A stretch of DNA of 64,000 bases, taken from the NCBI RefSeq assembly GCF_030409715.1, contig NZ_JAUFQI010000001.1, positions 558,001 through 622,000 on the forward strand. The letters are read 5' to 3'. Shown piece after piece: positions 56,304-64,000 of the stretch. A program made the translations under genes and the position numbers. The stretch is from Reinekea marina (GTDB taxonomy: Bacteria > Pseudomonadota > Gammaproteobacteria > Pseudomonadales > Natronospirillaceae). Position 1 is the stretch's first letter. Each line of letters begins with the position of its first letter. Below the pieces are notes generated by a model. It did no database searches, was not told the DNA's origin, and saw nothing but the letters and a program-made list of their open reading frames with translations.

Positions 56304-58406
56304 TTGCCCACAGTCCATGATCTTGCTATTCGATTAGAGTCTTATTTGTCGCCTGAAAAAATCGCTCGGGTGAAACGTGCCTATTTTTACGCGGAGCAAG
56401 CGCATGAAGGGCAAATGCGCCGTAGCGGAGAACGCTACATTACTCATCCTTTGGCCGTGGCCAATATCCTTTCTGAAATGCACATGGATCATCACAGTTT
56501 GATGGCGGCTATGTTGCACGATGTGATCGAAGATACAGCGGTTTCAAAAGCGGCAATTGCAGAGCAATTTGGTGAAGGTGTTGCTGAGCTAGTCGATGGT
56601 GTTTCAAAACTGACCCATTTAGAGTTTGAGAGTAAATTAGAGGAACAGGCCGAAAACTTTCAGAAAATGGTTCTGGCGATGTCAAAAGACATCCGTGTGA
56701 TTCTCGTTAAACTGGCTGATCGCTTGCACAATATGCGTACTATGGGAGCAATGCCGCCTGAAAAGAAACGGCGCAAGTCTCGTGAAACACTTGAAATTTA
56801 TGCGCCTATTGCCCTGCGCTTGGGTATCAATGATTTAAGGGTTGAGCTCGAAAACCTTGCTTTTGACAACATGTACCCGTTGCGATCTCGTCGAATAAAA
56901 TCGGCGATGAAGAAGCAACTTGGCAGTCGCAAGGCCAGCATCGAAAATATTCAAGAGGCGTTGACCCAGCGCTTAACCGATGAAGGCATCGATGCACTTG
57001 TCACTGGCCGGCAAAAACACCTCTATTCTATTTATAATAAAATGCGGGAAAAACGGAAATCGCTGAATGAAATTTTAGATGTATATGCCTTTCGCATCAC
57101 AACCGATTCCGTCGACTCTTGCTACCGCATCTTAGGTGTCATACATAACTTTTATAAACCCATTCCCAACCGTTTCAAAGATTACATCGCTGTCCCCAAA
57201 ACCAATGGTTACCAAAGTTTGCACACAACGCTTATCGCGGCCAATGGTGTGCCGATTGAAATTCAGATCCGAACAAATGAAATGGAAGAAATGGCCAATT
57301 ATGGTATTGCGGCTCATTGGCTTTATAAAACCGACGAAACACAAAGTACGCAAACCCATGCACGAGCACGCCGGTGGGTTAAGAACCTGCTAGAGATGCA
57401 AGAGCGAGCGGGCGATTCGATGGAGTTTATTGAAAACGTCAAAATCGATTTGTTTCCTGATGAAATCTACGTGTTTACGCCGAAAGGTGAAATCATGGAA
57501 ATGGCAAAAGGCGCTACGCCGGTCGACTTTGCCTATGCCGTTCATACCGATGTGGGGAACACTTGTGTCGGTTGTTTGATTAATCGAAAGTTAGCTCCGT
57601 TAAGCCAACCTTTAAGCAGTGGCGATTCAATTAAAATCATCAGTGCACCGGGGGCTAAGCCAAATCCAGCTTGGTTGAACTTTGTAACTACGGCTAAAGC
57701 GCGCAGTAACATTCGTCATTTCTTAACAAATATTGAGCAAAAAGAAGCCTTAGCGTTAGGTAAGAAAATGCTCGATAACCAGCTACACAGTTTTGATAAA
57801 AGCTGGGGAGACTTCAGCGAACAACAAATTGATTCTGTTTTAGAAGGCTTTGGCCTTCAAACGCTCGAGCAGTTGTACGAAGATATTGGAACAGGGCATC
57901 GTGCTGTTTATATTGTTGCGCGTCGCTTAATGGAGTTGGTTGCAGATAAAGCCGTGGGCAATGACCATTCTTCGATGACGATTAAAGGCACAGAAGGGCT
58001 CTTAATCCAGTACGGTAAATGCTGTCGTCCTATTCCGGGTGACGCCATTGTCGGAGTTATGTCTAAGGGCCAGGGCATGGTTGTGCATATTGAATCGTGT
58101 CGGAACATCGCTGAAATAAGGTACAACACCGAAAGGTGCGTTCCCTTACATTGGGATAAATCAATGGAAGGCGAATTCATGGTCGACCTGCGTGTAGACT
58201 TACGAAACTCCCGTGGCGTACTGGCCAGTGTTGCGAATGCCGTTTCTTTGGCCGATGCAAACATTGAGAGCATTCAAATGATGGACATCGATGCTACGAC
58301 GTCGCGGTTAGATTTAACGGTATCCGTCACGAGCCGAGTTCACCTTGCCCGCGTCATACGTCGACTGCACGGATTATCGTCGGTCGCAAAAATTGAGCGC
58401 AAATAA
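56304..58406 (+). CDS. spoT: Bifunctional (p)ppGpp synthetase/hydrolase SpoT
   Basis: The 700-residue protein has an N-terminal HD hydrolase domain (His72-Asp73 in AMLHDVIEDT), a RelA/SpoT synthetase domain (FRITTDSVDSCYRILGV, NGYQSLHTTLIA), a TGS domain (FTPKGEIMEMAKGATPVDFAYAVHTD) and C-terminal zinc-finger and ACT regions (CCRPIPGD). It controls stringent-response alarmone level. The start is a TTG at 56304, as no ATG lies in frame near the domain start; it has no clear Shine-Dalgarno sequence. Length is usual for SpoT. Confidence 0.96.
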   Translation: MPTVHDLAIRLESYLSPEKIARVKRAYFYAEQAHEGQMRRSGERYITHPLAVANILSEMHMDHHSLMAAMLHDVIEDTAVSKAAIAEQFGEGVAELVDGVSKLTHLEFESKLEEQAENFQKMVLAMSKDIRVILVKLADRLHNMRTMGAMPPEKKRRKSRETLEIYAPIALRLGINDLRVELENLAFDNMYPLRSRRIKSAMKKQLGSRKASIENIQEALTQRLTDEGIDALVTGRQKHLYSIYNKMREKRKSLNEILDVYAFRITTDSVDSCYRILGVIHNFYKPIPNRFKDYIAVPKTNGYQSLHTTLIAANGVPIEIQIRTNEMEEMANYGIAAHWLYKTDETQSTQTHARARRWVKNLLEMQERAGDSMEFIENVKIDLFPDEIYVFTPKGEIMEMAKGATPVDFAYAVHTDVGNTCVGCLINRKLAPLSQPLSSGDSIKIISAPGAKPNPAWLNFVTTAKARSNIRHFLTNIEQKEALALGKKMLDNQLHSFDKSWGDFSEQQIDSVLEGFGLQTLEQLYEDIGTGHRAVYIVARRLMELVADKAVGNDHSSMTIKGTEGLLIQYGKCCRPIPGDAIVGVMSKGQGMVVHIESCRNIAEIRYNTERCVPLHWDKSMEGEFMVDLRVDLRNSRGVLASVANAVSLADANIESIQMMDIDATTSRLDLTVSVTSRVHLARVIRRLHGLSSVAKIERK

Positions 58407-58526
58407 CACCTCAAGATTTCGTAAACTCAATTAAAAGCCCGTTATTTACCTGATAACGTGCGTTGAGTCAGCGTGTATTCAGTTTTACCCTGCCAAACTA
58501 AACTAATTATTAAACGAGTGAGTAGA

Positions 58527-59033
58527 ATGAAAGTATTCAAGCATTTTGTACAATCACCTCTTTATTGGATCGCGGTTGTAGCGGTCGGCTTTGGTTTAGA
58601 AGGCGTCGCACTCTTTTATCAACATGTTCTTAATGAACCGCCCTGTGTGCTGTGCATTCAGGCGCGTGTATGGACGTTAGTGGGTATTATTGTGGCGGGT
58701 TTAGGCTTGACCGTTCGTAAATTCTTTTATGCTCGAATCTTGGCTCACCTAGCGCTAATCGGTGCGTTGATTGGCTTGTTAAATCGCAGTTGGATAGCAT
58801 TGTTAGTAGAGCGTGGTCAATACGACGGGCAGTGTGGCATGGACCCTGGTTTTCCAACTTGGTTGCCATTGGACTCTTGGTTCCCGAACGTTTTCGAAGT
58901 GTGGACAATGTGCGGCTATACACCCAACCTCATCGCTGGGCTCAGCATGGGAGAAGGGTTGGTTTACGGTGTGTCAGTACTTATTGTTATCGCCGTAGCC
59001 GCGTTGGTTGTCGATATTCTTAATCGCAAATAA
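58527..59033 (+). CDS. dsbB: Disulfide bond formation protein DsbB
   Basis: A 168-residue inner-membrane protein with four predicted helices. The first redox pair is CVLC (in EPPCVLCIQAR) and the second is formed by Cys in GQCGMDPG and MCGYTPN; the C-x2-C spacing and the neighbouring sequence equal E. coli DsbB. It passes electrons from DsbA-like proteins to quinones; the DsbA-like gene at 36.4 kb is a possible partner. The ATG at 58527 is preferred because the upstream in-frame region is not hydrophobic or conserved. Confidence 0.92.
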   Translation: MKVFKHFVQSPLYWIAVVAVGFGLEGVALFYQHVLNEPPCVLCIQARVWTLVGIIVAGLGLTVRKFFYARILAHLALIGALIGLLNRSWIALLVERGQYDGQCGMDPGFPTWLPLDSWFPNVFEVWTMCGYTPNLIAGLSMGEGLVYGVSVLIVIAVAALVVDILNRK

Positions 59034-59048
59034 TAAAAGGTAATCGCT

Positions 59049-60257
59049 ATGAATAAGGGGTTTATTGTCGGTACGCTGGCCTCAACAGTGTTGGCTACGG
59101 TTCAGGCTCAAACGCTCGAAGCCGATTGGCTTTATGCGTCACCTTCAGGCACATGGGTAGAGCGCTCAGTGACACTGAATTCAAATACTACGGCGCTTAG
59201 ATTCCCGGTAGAAAATATGAATCCGGCTCTTTTTTGGTGGCACTCAGACGATGCTTCAGCACAAGTCAGTTGGCAATCGAGCTACAACCGTAATTGGCCA
59301 AAGCAAGGTGATGTGGCGACCAGTGAAGATTTTCAAGGCGAATGGACAGTCGATCAAGTTTTGGCAAATACCATCGTGTTATCGCAAAGCGATGCACGCC
59401 GGTACTGGCCCATGACCCAGTTGCATCGTTTGCAATGGCCGGCCAGTTCTTCAGAGTCAAATTTCGAAATGACGATACGTCGCGAATCCAGTAAAACCAG
59501 TGATTTCTCATACGCTTGGCAAGATTACAACATTCGTGCCGCGGTTAACTACCGAATCGCTATGGACGAAGATCCTGTACTGCATCAGACGCTTATTTTA
59601 ACAAATGATAGCCCTTATGACATTGAATCGAATGGCTATAGCTTTTCTATGACCGAGCAACCAGTAGCCGTGATGCATGAAATGGTGAGCCGAATGGATG
59701 CTGCCGTTTCTGCCCCTGTGGCGTCGCAAAGCCAAGGCGTTGCCACTTTAGTGAGCGATCAAGTTGTGACTTTACAAGCTAACAGCAATGTTTGGTTGCC
59801 GGTAACCTCACTTGAATTGCAACCACTTGAAAAACGCTATTCATTGAATTGGGATACGCGCATGCAAGGGCTTCAACAAGCCAACAGTCAAGTTAAGTTG
59901 GTGGCAAAAAAAGGGTCACTGCCGACCATCGCCGGCCCAATTACCTTGGGCGTTTTTGACCAGCAACTGCCAGTTTTAAATTCACAGTATCAGCCAGGTT
60001 CTGCTCAAGAGGCGACTTTGTCGTTAGGCCAATCGTCTTTGGTGACGGTAGAATCGAAAATGGTCGGTGAGAATCAATGGCAACTCTCGGTTCACAATCG
60101 AACGGACGAAAACGCGACCTTAGATTTAATGATCACGCATTGGAATGGGAATCGCTCCGAAAAAATTCCAATGGAAATTGAGATAAAAGCCCAAAGTAAT
60201 AAGAAGGTTGAAGTAAATATGGGTGTAGGCGGTAAAATTAGAATCGATAAGAAATGA
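59049..60257 (+). CDS. DUF4139-like exported protein
   Basis: The 402-residue protein has a signal peptide (cleavage near VQA-Q) and an all-beta body. The last third, with a VFDQQLPVLNSQ strand, LSLGQSSLVTVESKMVGEN and HNRTDENATLDLMI, resembles the C-terminal half of DUF4139 proteins, whose function is unknown. It starts 16 bp after dsbB with an AAAAGG site, so the two are probably one operon. Family assignment is tentative. Confidence 0.6.
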   Translation: MNKGFIVGTLASTVLATVQAQTLEADWLYASPSGTWVERSVTLNSNTTALRFPVENMNPALFWWHSDDASAQVSWQSSYNRNWPKQGDVATSEDFQGEWTVDQVLANTIVLSQSDARRYWPMTQLHRLQWPASSSESNFEMTIRRESSKTSDFSYAWQDYNIRAAVNYRIAMDEDPVLHQTLILTNDSPYDIESNGYSFSMTEQPVAVMHEMVSRMDAAVSAPVASQSQGVATLVSDQVVTLQANSNVWLPVTSLELQPLEKRYSLNWDTRMQGLQQANSQVKLVAKKGSLPTIAGPITLGVFDQQLPVLNSQYQPGSAQEATLSLGQSSLVTVESKMVGENQWQLSVHNRTDENATLDLMITHWNGNRSEKIPMEIEIKAQSNKKVEVNMGVGGKIRIDKK

Positions 60258-60261
60258 TAAC

Positions 60262-60325
60262 AGGGCGCCGGGTGTCGTTGCCTACAAAGTGCATACGACA
60301 GCCAGCCCGCGCGCCCTTTTTGGGG
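60262..60325 (+). terminator. terminator after the dsbB-DUF4139 operon
   Basis: GGGCGC...GCGCGCCC with additional pairing (CGGG/CCCG) followed by TTTTT; the arms are far apart and include a branched loop. Confidence 0.65.
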
Positions 60326-60619
60326 AAGTCCCCATCACAGGTGTCCCACTTACATTCTCATTGGAGACACTGATGAAGATAGTCGTAAAACCTTAAAAAT
60401 ACAGTCATCGTTACAAAATGCCACACGATTAAATTCGACCACTGCTATGAACACAGTTCATGGTCAAATTCGATATAATTTTGACACCTATTTATATTTT
60501 TCAATACCATCTTGTGAAAAACGCGATACCTATTTGTGATTAAACAATTGTTATTGTGTTTAAAAACCTTAAACTTCTGTCGGTTTATCATTGGCAACGT
60601 TCAAAAAGGAACAGACTAA
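60326..60619 (+). promoter_or_regulatory. upstream region of the aspartokinase gene
   Basis: No gene is seen. An imperfect inverted repeat (GACCACTGCTATGAAC...GTTCATGGTC, 60440-60468) is flanked by two TTCGA-containing repeats (AAATTCGACC, AAATTCGATA). It may be an operator. AAAAAGGAACAGACTAA precedes the ATG. Confidence 0.4.
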
Positions 60620-62068
60620 ATGGCGCTCCACACGGTAGAAAAAATCGGCGGTACTTCTATGAGTAATTATCCTGCAGTTCGGGATAATATTATCCAAATT
60701 AGCCGAAAACCTGCCGACATGTATCAGCGAATTTTTGTCGTTTCGGCTTATGGTGGATTAACGAATAAGTTGCTGGAGCATAAAAAAAATAGAGAACCGG
60801 GTGTTTACGGTTTATTCGCCAATAATGATTCTGATTGGCAATGGAGTGAAGCGTTAACCGACACGGCCAAAGCCATGCGTGAAATCAATGCTTCTTTGTT
60901 TTCTGCCCCTCACATGCTGAAACAAGCCGATCAGTTTATCACTGAACGCATGGAAGGGATTCGCTCGTGCTTGCTCGATTTACAGCGAGTTTGCTCTTAT
61001 GGGCACTTTCAAATAAACGAACATTTAGCGACTGTGCGTGAAATGTTAGCTGGTGTTGGCGAAGCGCATTCGGCATTTAACACCGCCTTATTATTGCAAG
61101 CAGAAGGCATCAATGCCCGCTTTGTTGATTTAACAGGTTGGCGGGAGCCCGATAACCTGAAGTTTGCCGATAAAATTGCTGCCGTGTTCGCACGTTACGA
61201 TTTAAGCTGCGAAATGCCGATTGTCACTGGCTATACCCAATGCAAAGAAGGTTTAATGCAAACATTTGATCGAGGTTATTCTGAAATTACCTTCAGTAAA
61301 ATCGCCGAAGTCACCGATGCAAGAGAAGCAGTCATTCATAAAGAATACCACTTATCGACGGCCGATCCTGTTGTTGTTGGCGAGCATAATGTAAACCCAA
61401 TTGGGCGCACCAATTATGATGTTGCAGACCAATTGTCATTGATTGGTATGGAAGCAATACACCCTAAAGCGGCTAAAGGGCTGAGAAAAAAGAATATCGC
61501 TTTACGAATTAAAAACACATTTGAACCTGAACACGATGGCACTTTGATCACAAATGATTATCGCAGTGAAACGCCGCGCGTTGAAATAATTGCCGGGATT
61601 CCAAACGTTTATGCTTTTAATGTTTTTGATCAAGACATGGTGGGTGAGCCGCAGCAACTGTTAGAAATTCAACGCTTAGTGCAAGAGTTTAATATTCCAT
61701 TACTGGCCAAGGAGCACAACGCCAATACGGTTACCTTTTATTTAGATACAGGCCTAAAAGTCATTAAACGAATTCAAGCCAGAATTGAGCGCCACTTTCC
61801 TAATGCGAAAATGAACAGTCGTAAGGTTGCTATGGTGTCTGTGATAGGCTCAGATTTAAACGTAACCGGCATTTTAGCTCGGCTTTCAACTAGCTTGGCC
61901 GAAAAGGACATAAACGTTATGGCCATTTACCAGAGCATTCGTCAGGTGGATGTGCGTATTGTTGTCGCAGAAGACCACTATGAAGGGGCGATCGCTGCAT
62001 TGCATCATGCGTTGATCGAACAACAAAACACCAATGCTAACCCTAACCCAGCCTTGGCGGCGAGTTAA
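60620..62068 (+). CDS. Aspartate kinase, ectoine-pathway type (Ask_Ect)
   Basis: The 482-residue enzyme phosphorylates aspartate. It starts with HTVEKIGGTSMS instead of the KFGGTS of ordinary aspartokinases and continues RIFVVSAYGGLTNKLLEHK and REMLAGVGEAHSAFNTALLL, as in the specialised Ask_Ect kinases of ectoine gene clusters. Two C-terminal ACT domains follow (about 335-400 and 400-470). No ectA, ectB or ectC is near, so this copy is detached from any ectoine operon visible here. It ends 4 bp into the facing diguanylate cyclase gene. Confidence 0.85.
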   Translation: MALHTVEKIGGTSMSNYPAVRDNIIQISRKPADMYQRIFVVSAYGGLTNKLLEHKKNREPGVYGLFANNDSDWQWSEALTDTAKAMREINASLFSAPHMLKQADQFITERMEGIRSCLLDLQRVCSYGHFQINEHLATVREMLAGVGEAHSAFNTALLLQAEGINARFVDLTGWREPDNLKFADKIAAVFARYDLSCEMPIVTGYTQCKEGLMQTFDRGYSEITFSKIAEVTDAREAVIHKEYHLSTADPVVVGEHNVNPIGRTNYDVADQLSLIGMEAIHPKAAKGLRKKNIALRIKNTFEPEHDGTLITNDYRSETPRVEIIAGIPNVYAFNVFDQDMVGEPQQLLEIQRLVQEFNIPLLAKEHNANTVTFYLDTGLKVIKRIQARIERHFPNAKMNSRKVAMVSVIGSDLNVTGILARLSTSLAEKDINVMAIYQSIRQVDVRIVVAEDHYEGAIAALHHALIEQQNTNANPNPALAAS

Positions 62069-62967
62069 ACTAAGTCACCGCACACCTGATTACGACCTGC
62101 GTTTTTCGCCATTGTTAAACGCTGGTCGGTTTCAAACAATAATTGCTCAATACTGCTATTGCGTTGCCAAGTATGAACGCCCGCACTGACCGTAATGGGG
62201 CTTGGACATTCTTCCCATTTCAATTCGGATACTTGTTGTCTCAAGCGATCCAAGGTCACCACCGCATCCATCATGGCCGTCTCCGGCATTAAGACTAAGA
62301 ATTCTTCACCACCGTAGCGAGAGCAAAAATCGGTTTCTCGGAGCGCGCCTTTTAGTGTTAAGGCAATGCGTGCTATGACCGTGTCCCCGAAGTTTTGGCC
62401 ATAGGTGTCGTTAATACGCTTAAAATTATCTATATCTATCAATGCAATGGTGAATTGACTGCCATAGCGTTTGCCGTGTTTATGCATGTCTTCCATTCGC
62501 TCAAGCGCATTGTGCCGGTTGCTGAGACCGGTAATAGGGTCGCGTAAACTGGCTTGGTTGGTTTGACGTTGCAATTGGGTAAAGCTAGAAGCCAGTTTAT
62601 TGATATTACAAAACACCAACATGTGCGCTGGACGCCCTTGCCAGTGAGTAGCATCGCATTGTGCACTCAGCCAAATAGATTGGTGTTGCGATTCAACTTT
62701 GATAGGGGTGGCATTCGCTTTAAATAAGTCTAACGCTGTTAAGGGTTGAGCATTTAAGTCTTTCAGGTGAATAGACTTTTCTGTTAGCCAAGTATCACTG
62801 AGTTCAACATTATGTAAGGAATCTACGCCTAACCATTGGCTGGCTAAGCTGTTCCACTGAATAATACGGTTACTTTCATCAACCAAAACAATCCCTAACT
62901 GCACATCGTCAATAGCGTTAAGCAAGGTGCTGGTTGAGCTCTGCGGTTGGTAGTTTTTGATCATCAT
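62065..62967 (-). CDS. Diguanylate cyclase with N-terminal PAS-like domain
   Basis: The 300-residue cytoplasmic protein has a PAS-like sensor (about 15-125, LGIVLVDESNRIIQWNSLASQWLG) and a GGDEF domain with active site GGEEF at 219-223 and an intact inhibitory I-site RETD at 210-213, five residues upstream. It should convert GTP to cyclic di-GMP with product inhibition. No membrane segment is present. A second Met one codon downstream is an equally good start. Confidence 0.93.
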   Translation of the reverse strand: MMIKNYQPQSSTSTLLNAIDDVQLGIVLVDESNRIIQWNSLASQWLGVDSLHNVELSDTWLTEKSIHLKDLNAQPLTALDLFKANATPIKVESQHQSIWLSAQCDATHWQGRPAHMLVFCNINKLASSFTQLQRQTNQASLRDPITGLSNRHNALERMEDMHKHGKRYGSQFTIALIDIDNFKRINDTYGQNFGDTVIARIALTLKGALRETDFCSRYGGEEFLVLMPETAMMDAVVTLDRLRQQVSELKWEECPSPITVSAGVHTWQRNSSIEQLLFETDQRLTMAKNAGRNQVCGDLV

Positions 62968-63068
62968 TAAATCCTTTTTGTCGACACCACTAGTATAGCT
63001 TATTTTGTGAGCTTCATCCGATTATGGGCTAAGCGCTGTGTTAACATTTATAAAAAAGGGGAGTCATT

Positions 63069-64000
63069 ATGAATAAAGTAACAGTAAGTATTTTAATGTT
63101 GGCGACAGCAGCTGGCGCGCACGCTAAAACATCAATTTATGGTGAAGCGAACGCTCGTTTGCAGTTTGAGAATATTGATGGCGGATCCTCGCTTAGTATT
63201 GATGGATCGTTAAGCGAATTTGGTTATAAAGGCGAACAGACGTTATCGGAGCAAGAGACCGCCTTTTTTGATATTGGTCTTGGAGTCAATGCGTTGGGTG
63301 ACAGTTTAGGTGTTTCAAATGGCATCATCTCTTATCCTGGATTGAAAGTTGGCCAAATCGGTTTAAGAGGGGACTTTGGCGAAATTAGTGCCTTTTACGA
63401 TCACAGTCCCGTTTCTAAGATAAATCACTATTTTAAGCTGATGAAAAATGACCCTGATTCTATCCGCTATCTGCTTAGCGATAACGGAGGGTTGTCACCA
63501 ACAGGAATATATAAAGTCGATGGGTTATCGTATCAGTCTCCTTTAATTGAAAACAATATCACTATAAATGCCGCCTTAGTTCCTGCTGAAGATCCAGACG
63601 GAACAACAGGTATCTCATTTGCTGGTCGCTACGATCAAGGCGATATTGATGTTTCTGTTGGCTTTGAGGTGAATGTTGAGCAAGACAGCTCTCAGCTATT
63701 TAAAGTGGCAGGTGAATACCAAACGGGTAAGCTTAAGCTGGGTGGGCAAGTGCAGATGTCGAGCAGTAGTGACACCGACTACTCGTCTCGAAACTTTGCC
63801 GGTTTTGTGAAACTGCCGCTAAAATTTTCTCAGTTAGAAACGAACAATCGAATCATGGCAGGGTTTACCACTTTAACGAACCCAGCTGATGATACGGTTG
63901 ATCAATTTTATATCAGTGGGTTGCAAGAAATCCCATGGACAAGCAAAGTGAGCACTTACAGTTTTGTAGAAGTGCTGATGTACAACGATTTAGAAGATAC
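63069..64000 (+). CDS. Gram-negative porin, partial at the right edge
   Basis: The open frame runs beyond the window. It has a signal peptide (cleavage near AHA-K) and the start of a porin_4-type 16-stranded barrel: TSIYGEANARLQFENIDG, SEFGYKGEQTLSEQETAFFDI and GLRGDFGEISAFYDHSP are typical early strands and the first loops. About 310 residues are visible. The ATG at 63069 follows AAAGGGGAGTCATT. The substrate is unknown. Confidence 0.85.
   Translation, partial: MNKVTVSILMLATAAGAHAKTSIYGEANARLQFENIDGGSSLSIDGSLSEFGYKGEQTLSEQETAFFDIGLGVNALGDSLGVSNGIISYPGLKVGQIGLRGDFGEISAFYDHSPVSKINHYFKLMKNDPDSIRYLLSDNGGLSPTGIYKVDGLSYQSPLIENNITINAALVPAEDPDGTTGISFAGRYDQGDIDVSVGFEVNVEQDSSQLFKVAGEYQTGKLKLGGQVQMSSSSDTDYSSRNFAGFVKLPLKFSQLETNNRIMAGFTTLTNPADDTVDQFYISGLQEIPWTSKVSTYSFVEVLMYNDLED

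Overview
The window reads as the chromosome of a free-living marine gammaproteobacterium with moderate G+C. The housekeeping genes (glnS, pgk-fbaA, rpoZ-spoT, dsbB, glnK-amtB, acs, udk, ubiK) are gammaproteobacterial in type. The polysaccharide genes, a PEP-CTERM protein and an ectoine-type aspartate kinase point to an Oceanospirillales / Saccharospirillaceae-like (Reinekea-like) bacterium. That placement is inference from gene content only. I found no tRNA, rRNA, CRISPR array or prophage.

Layout: 1-7.0 kb holds a truncated ORF end, an OsmC-family protein, a large lipoprotein with a type IV pilin-like C-terminus, an MFS carrier, a small P-loop kinase behind a possible attenuator, and a methyltransferase. 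7.1-15.7 kb is a starch locus: a type I pullulanase and a GH14 beta-amylase diverge from a region with two mirror-image MalT-type boxes and are followed by a MalT-like activator. A CPBP-protease gene beside the pullulanase is bracketed by fragmentary duplications of itself and of the pullulanase 3' end.

15.9-33.5 kb is the most distinctive part. A complete ybiT (ABC-F) is followed by a beta-1,3-glucan (laminarin) island: lacI and GH30 on the minus strand, then on the plus strand a family-5 binding protein, two permeases, two ATPases, a lipoprotein GH16 laminarinase and a very large GH149-like glucan phosphorylase. The island ends at a second, diverged copy of the ybiT 3' end, so it is bracketed by direct repeats of ybiT. 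That remnant was later split by an intact IS3-family element with a 3-bp target duplication. The inferred logic is: laminarin is cut outside the membrane by the GH16 enzyme, oligosaccharides enter through the ABC importer, branches are trimmed by cytoplasmic GH30, and the chain is phosphorolysed to glucose-1-phosphate. LacI would repress from three operator-like sites in the divergent promoter.

33.5-64 kb is mainly core chromosome: a lipoprotein, glnS, a DsbA-like protein, a degenerate M48-like membrane protein, a stand-alone malate-synthase-type domain divergent from a DUF3612-type regulator, udk, pgk-fbaA, a serine hydrolase, a PEP-CTERM protein behind a sigma-54-like promoter with paired upstream sites, an outer-membrane protein, ubiK, glnK-amtB with NtrC/sigma-54-like signals, a LEA14-like lipoprotein with an orphan amino-acid binding protein, an NlpC/P60 lipoprotein, acs, a noncoding 225-bp repeat array, rpoZ-spoT, dsbB, a DUF4139-like protein, an orphan ectoine-type aspartokinase, a diguanylate cyclase, and a porin cut by the right edge.
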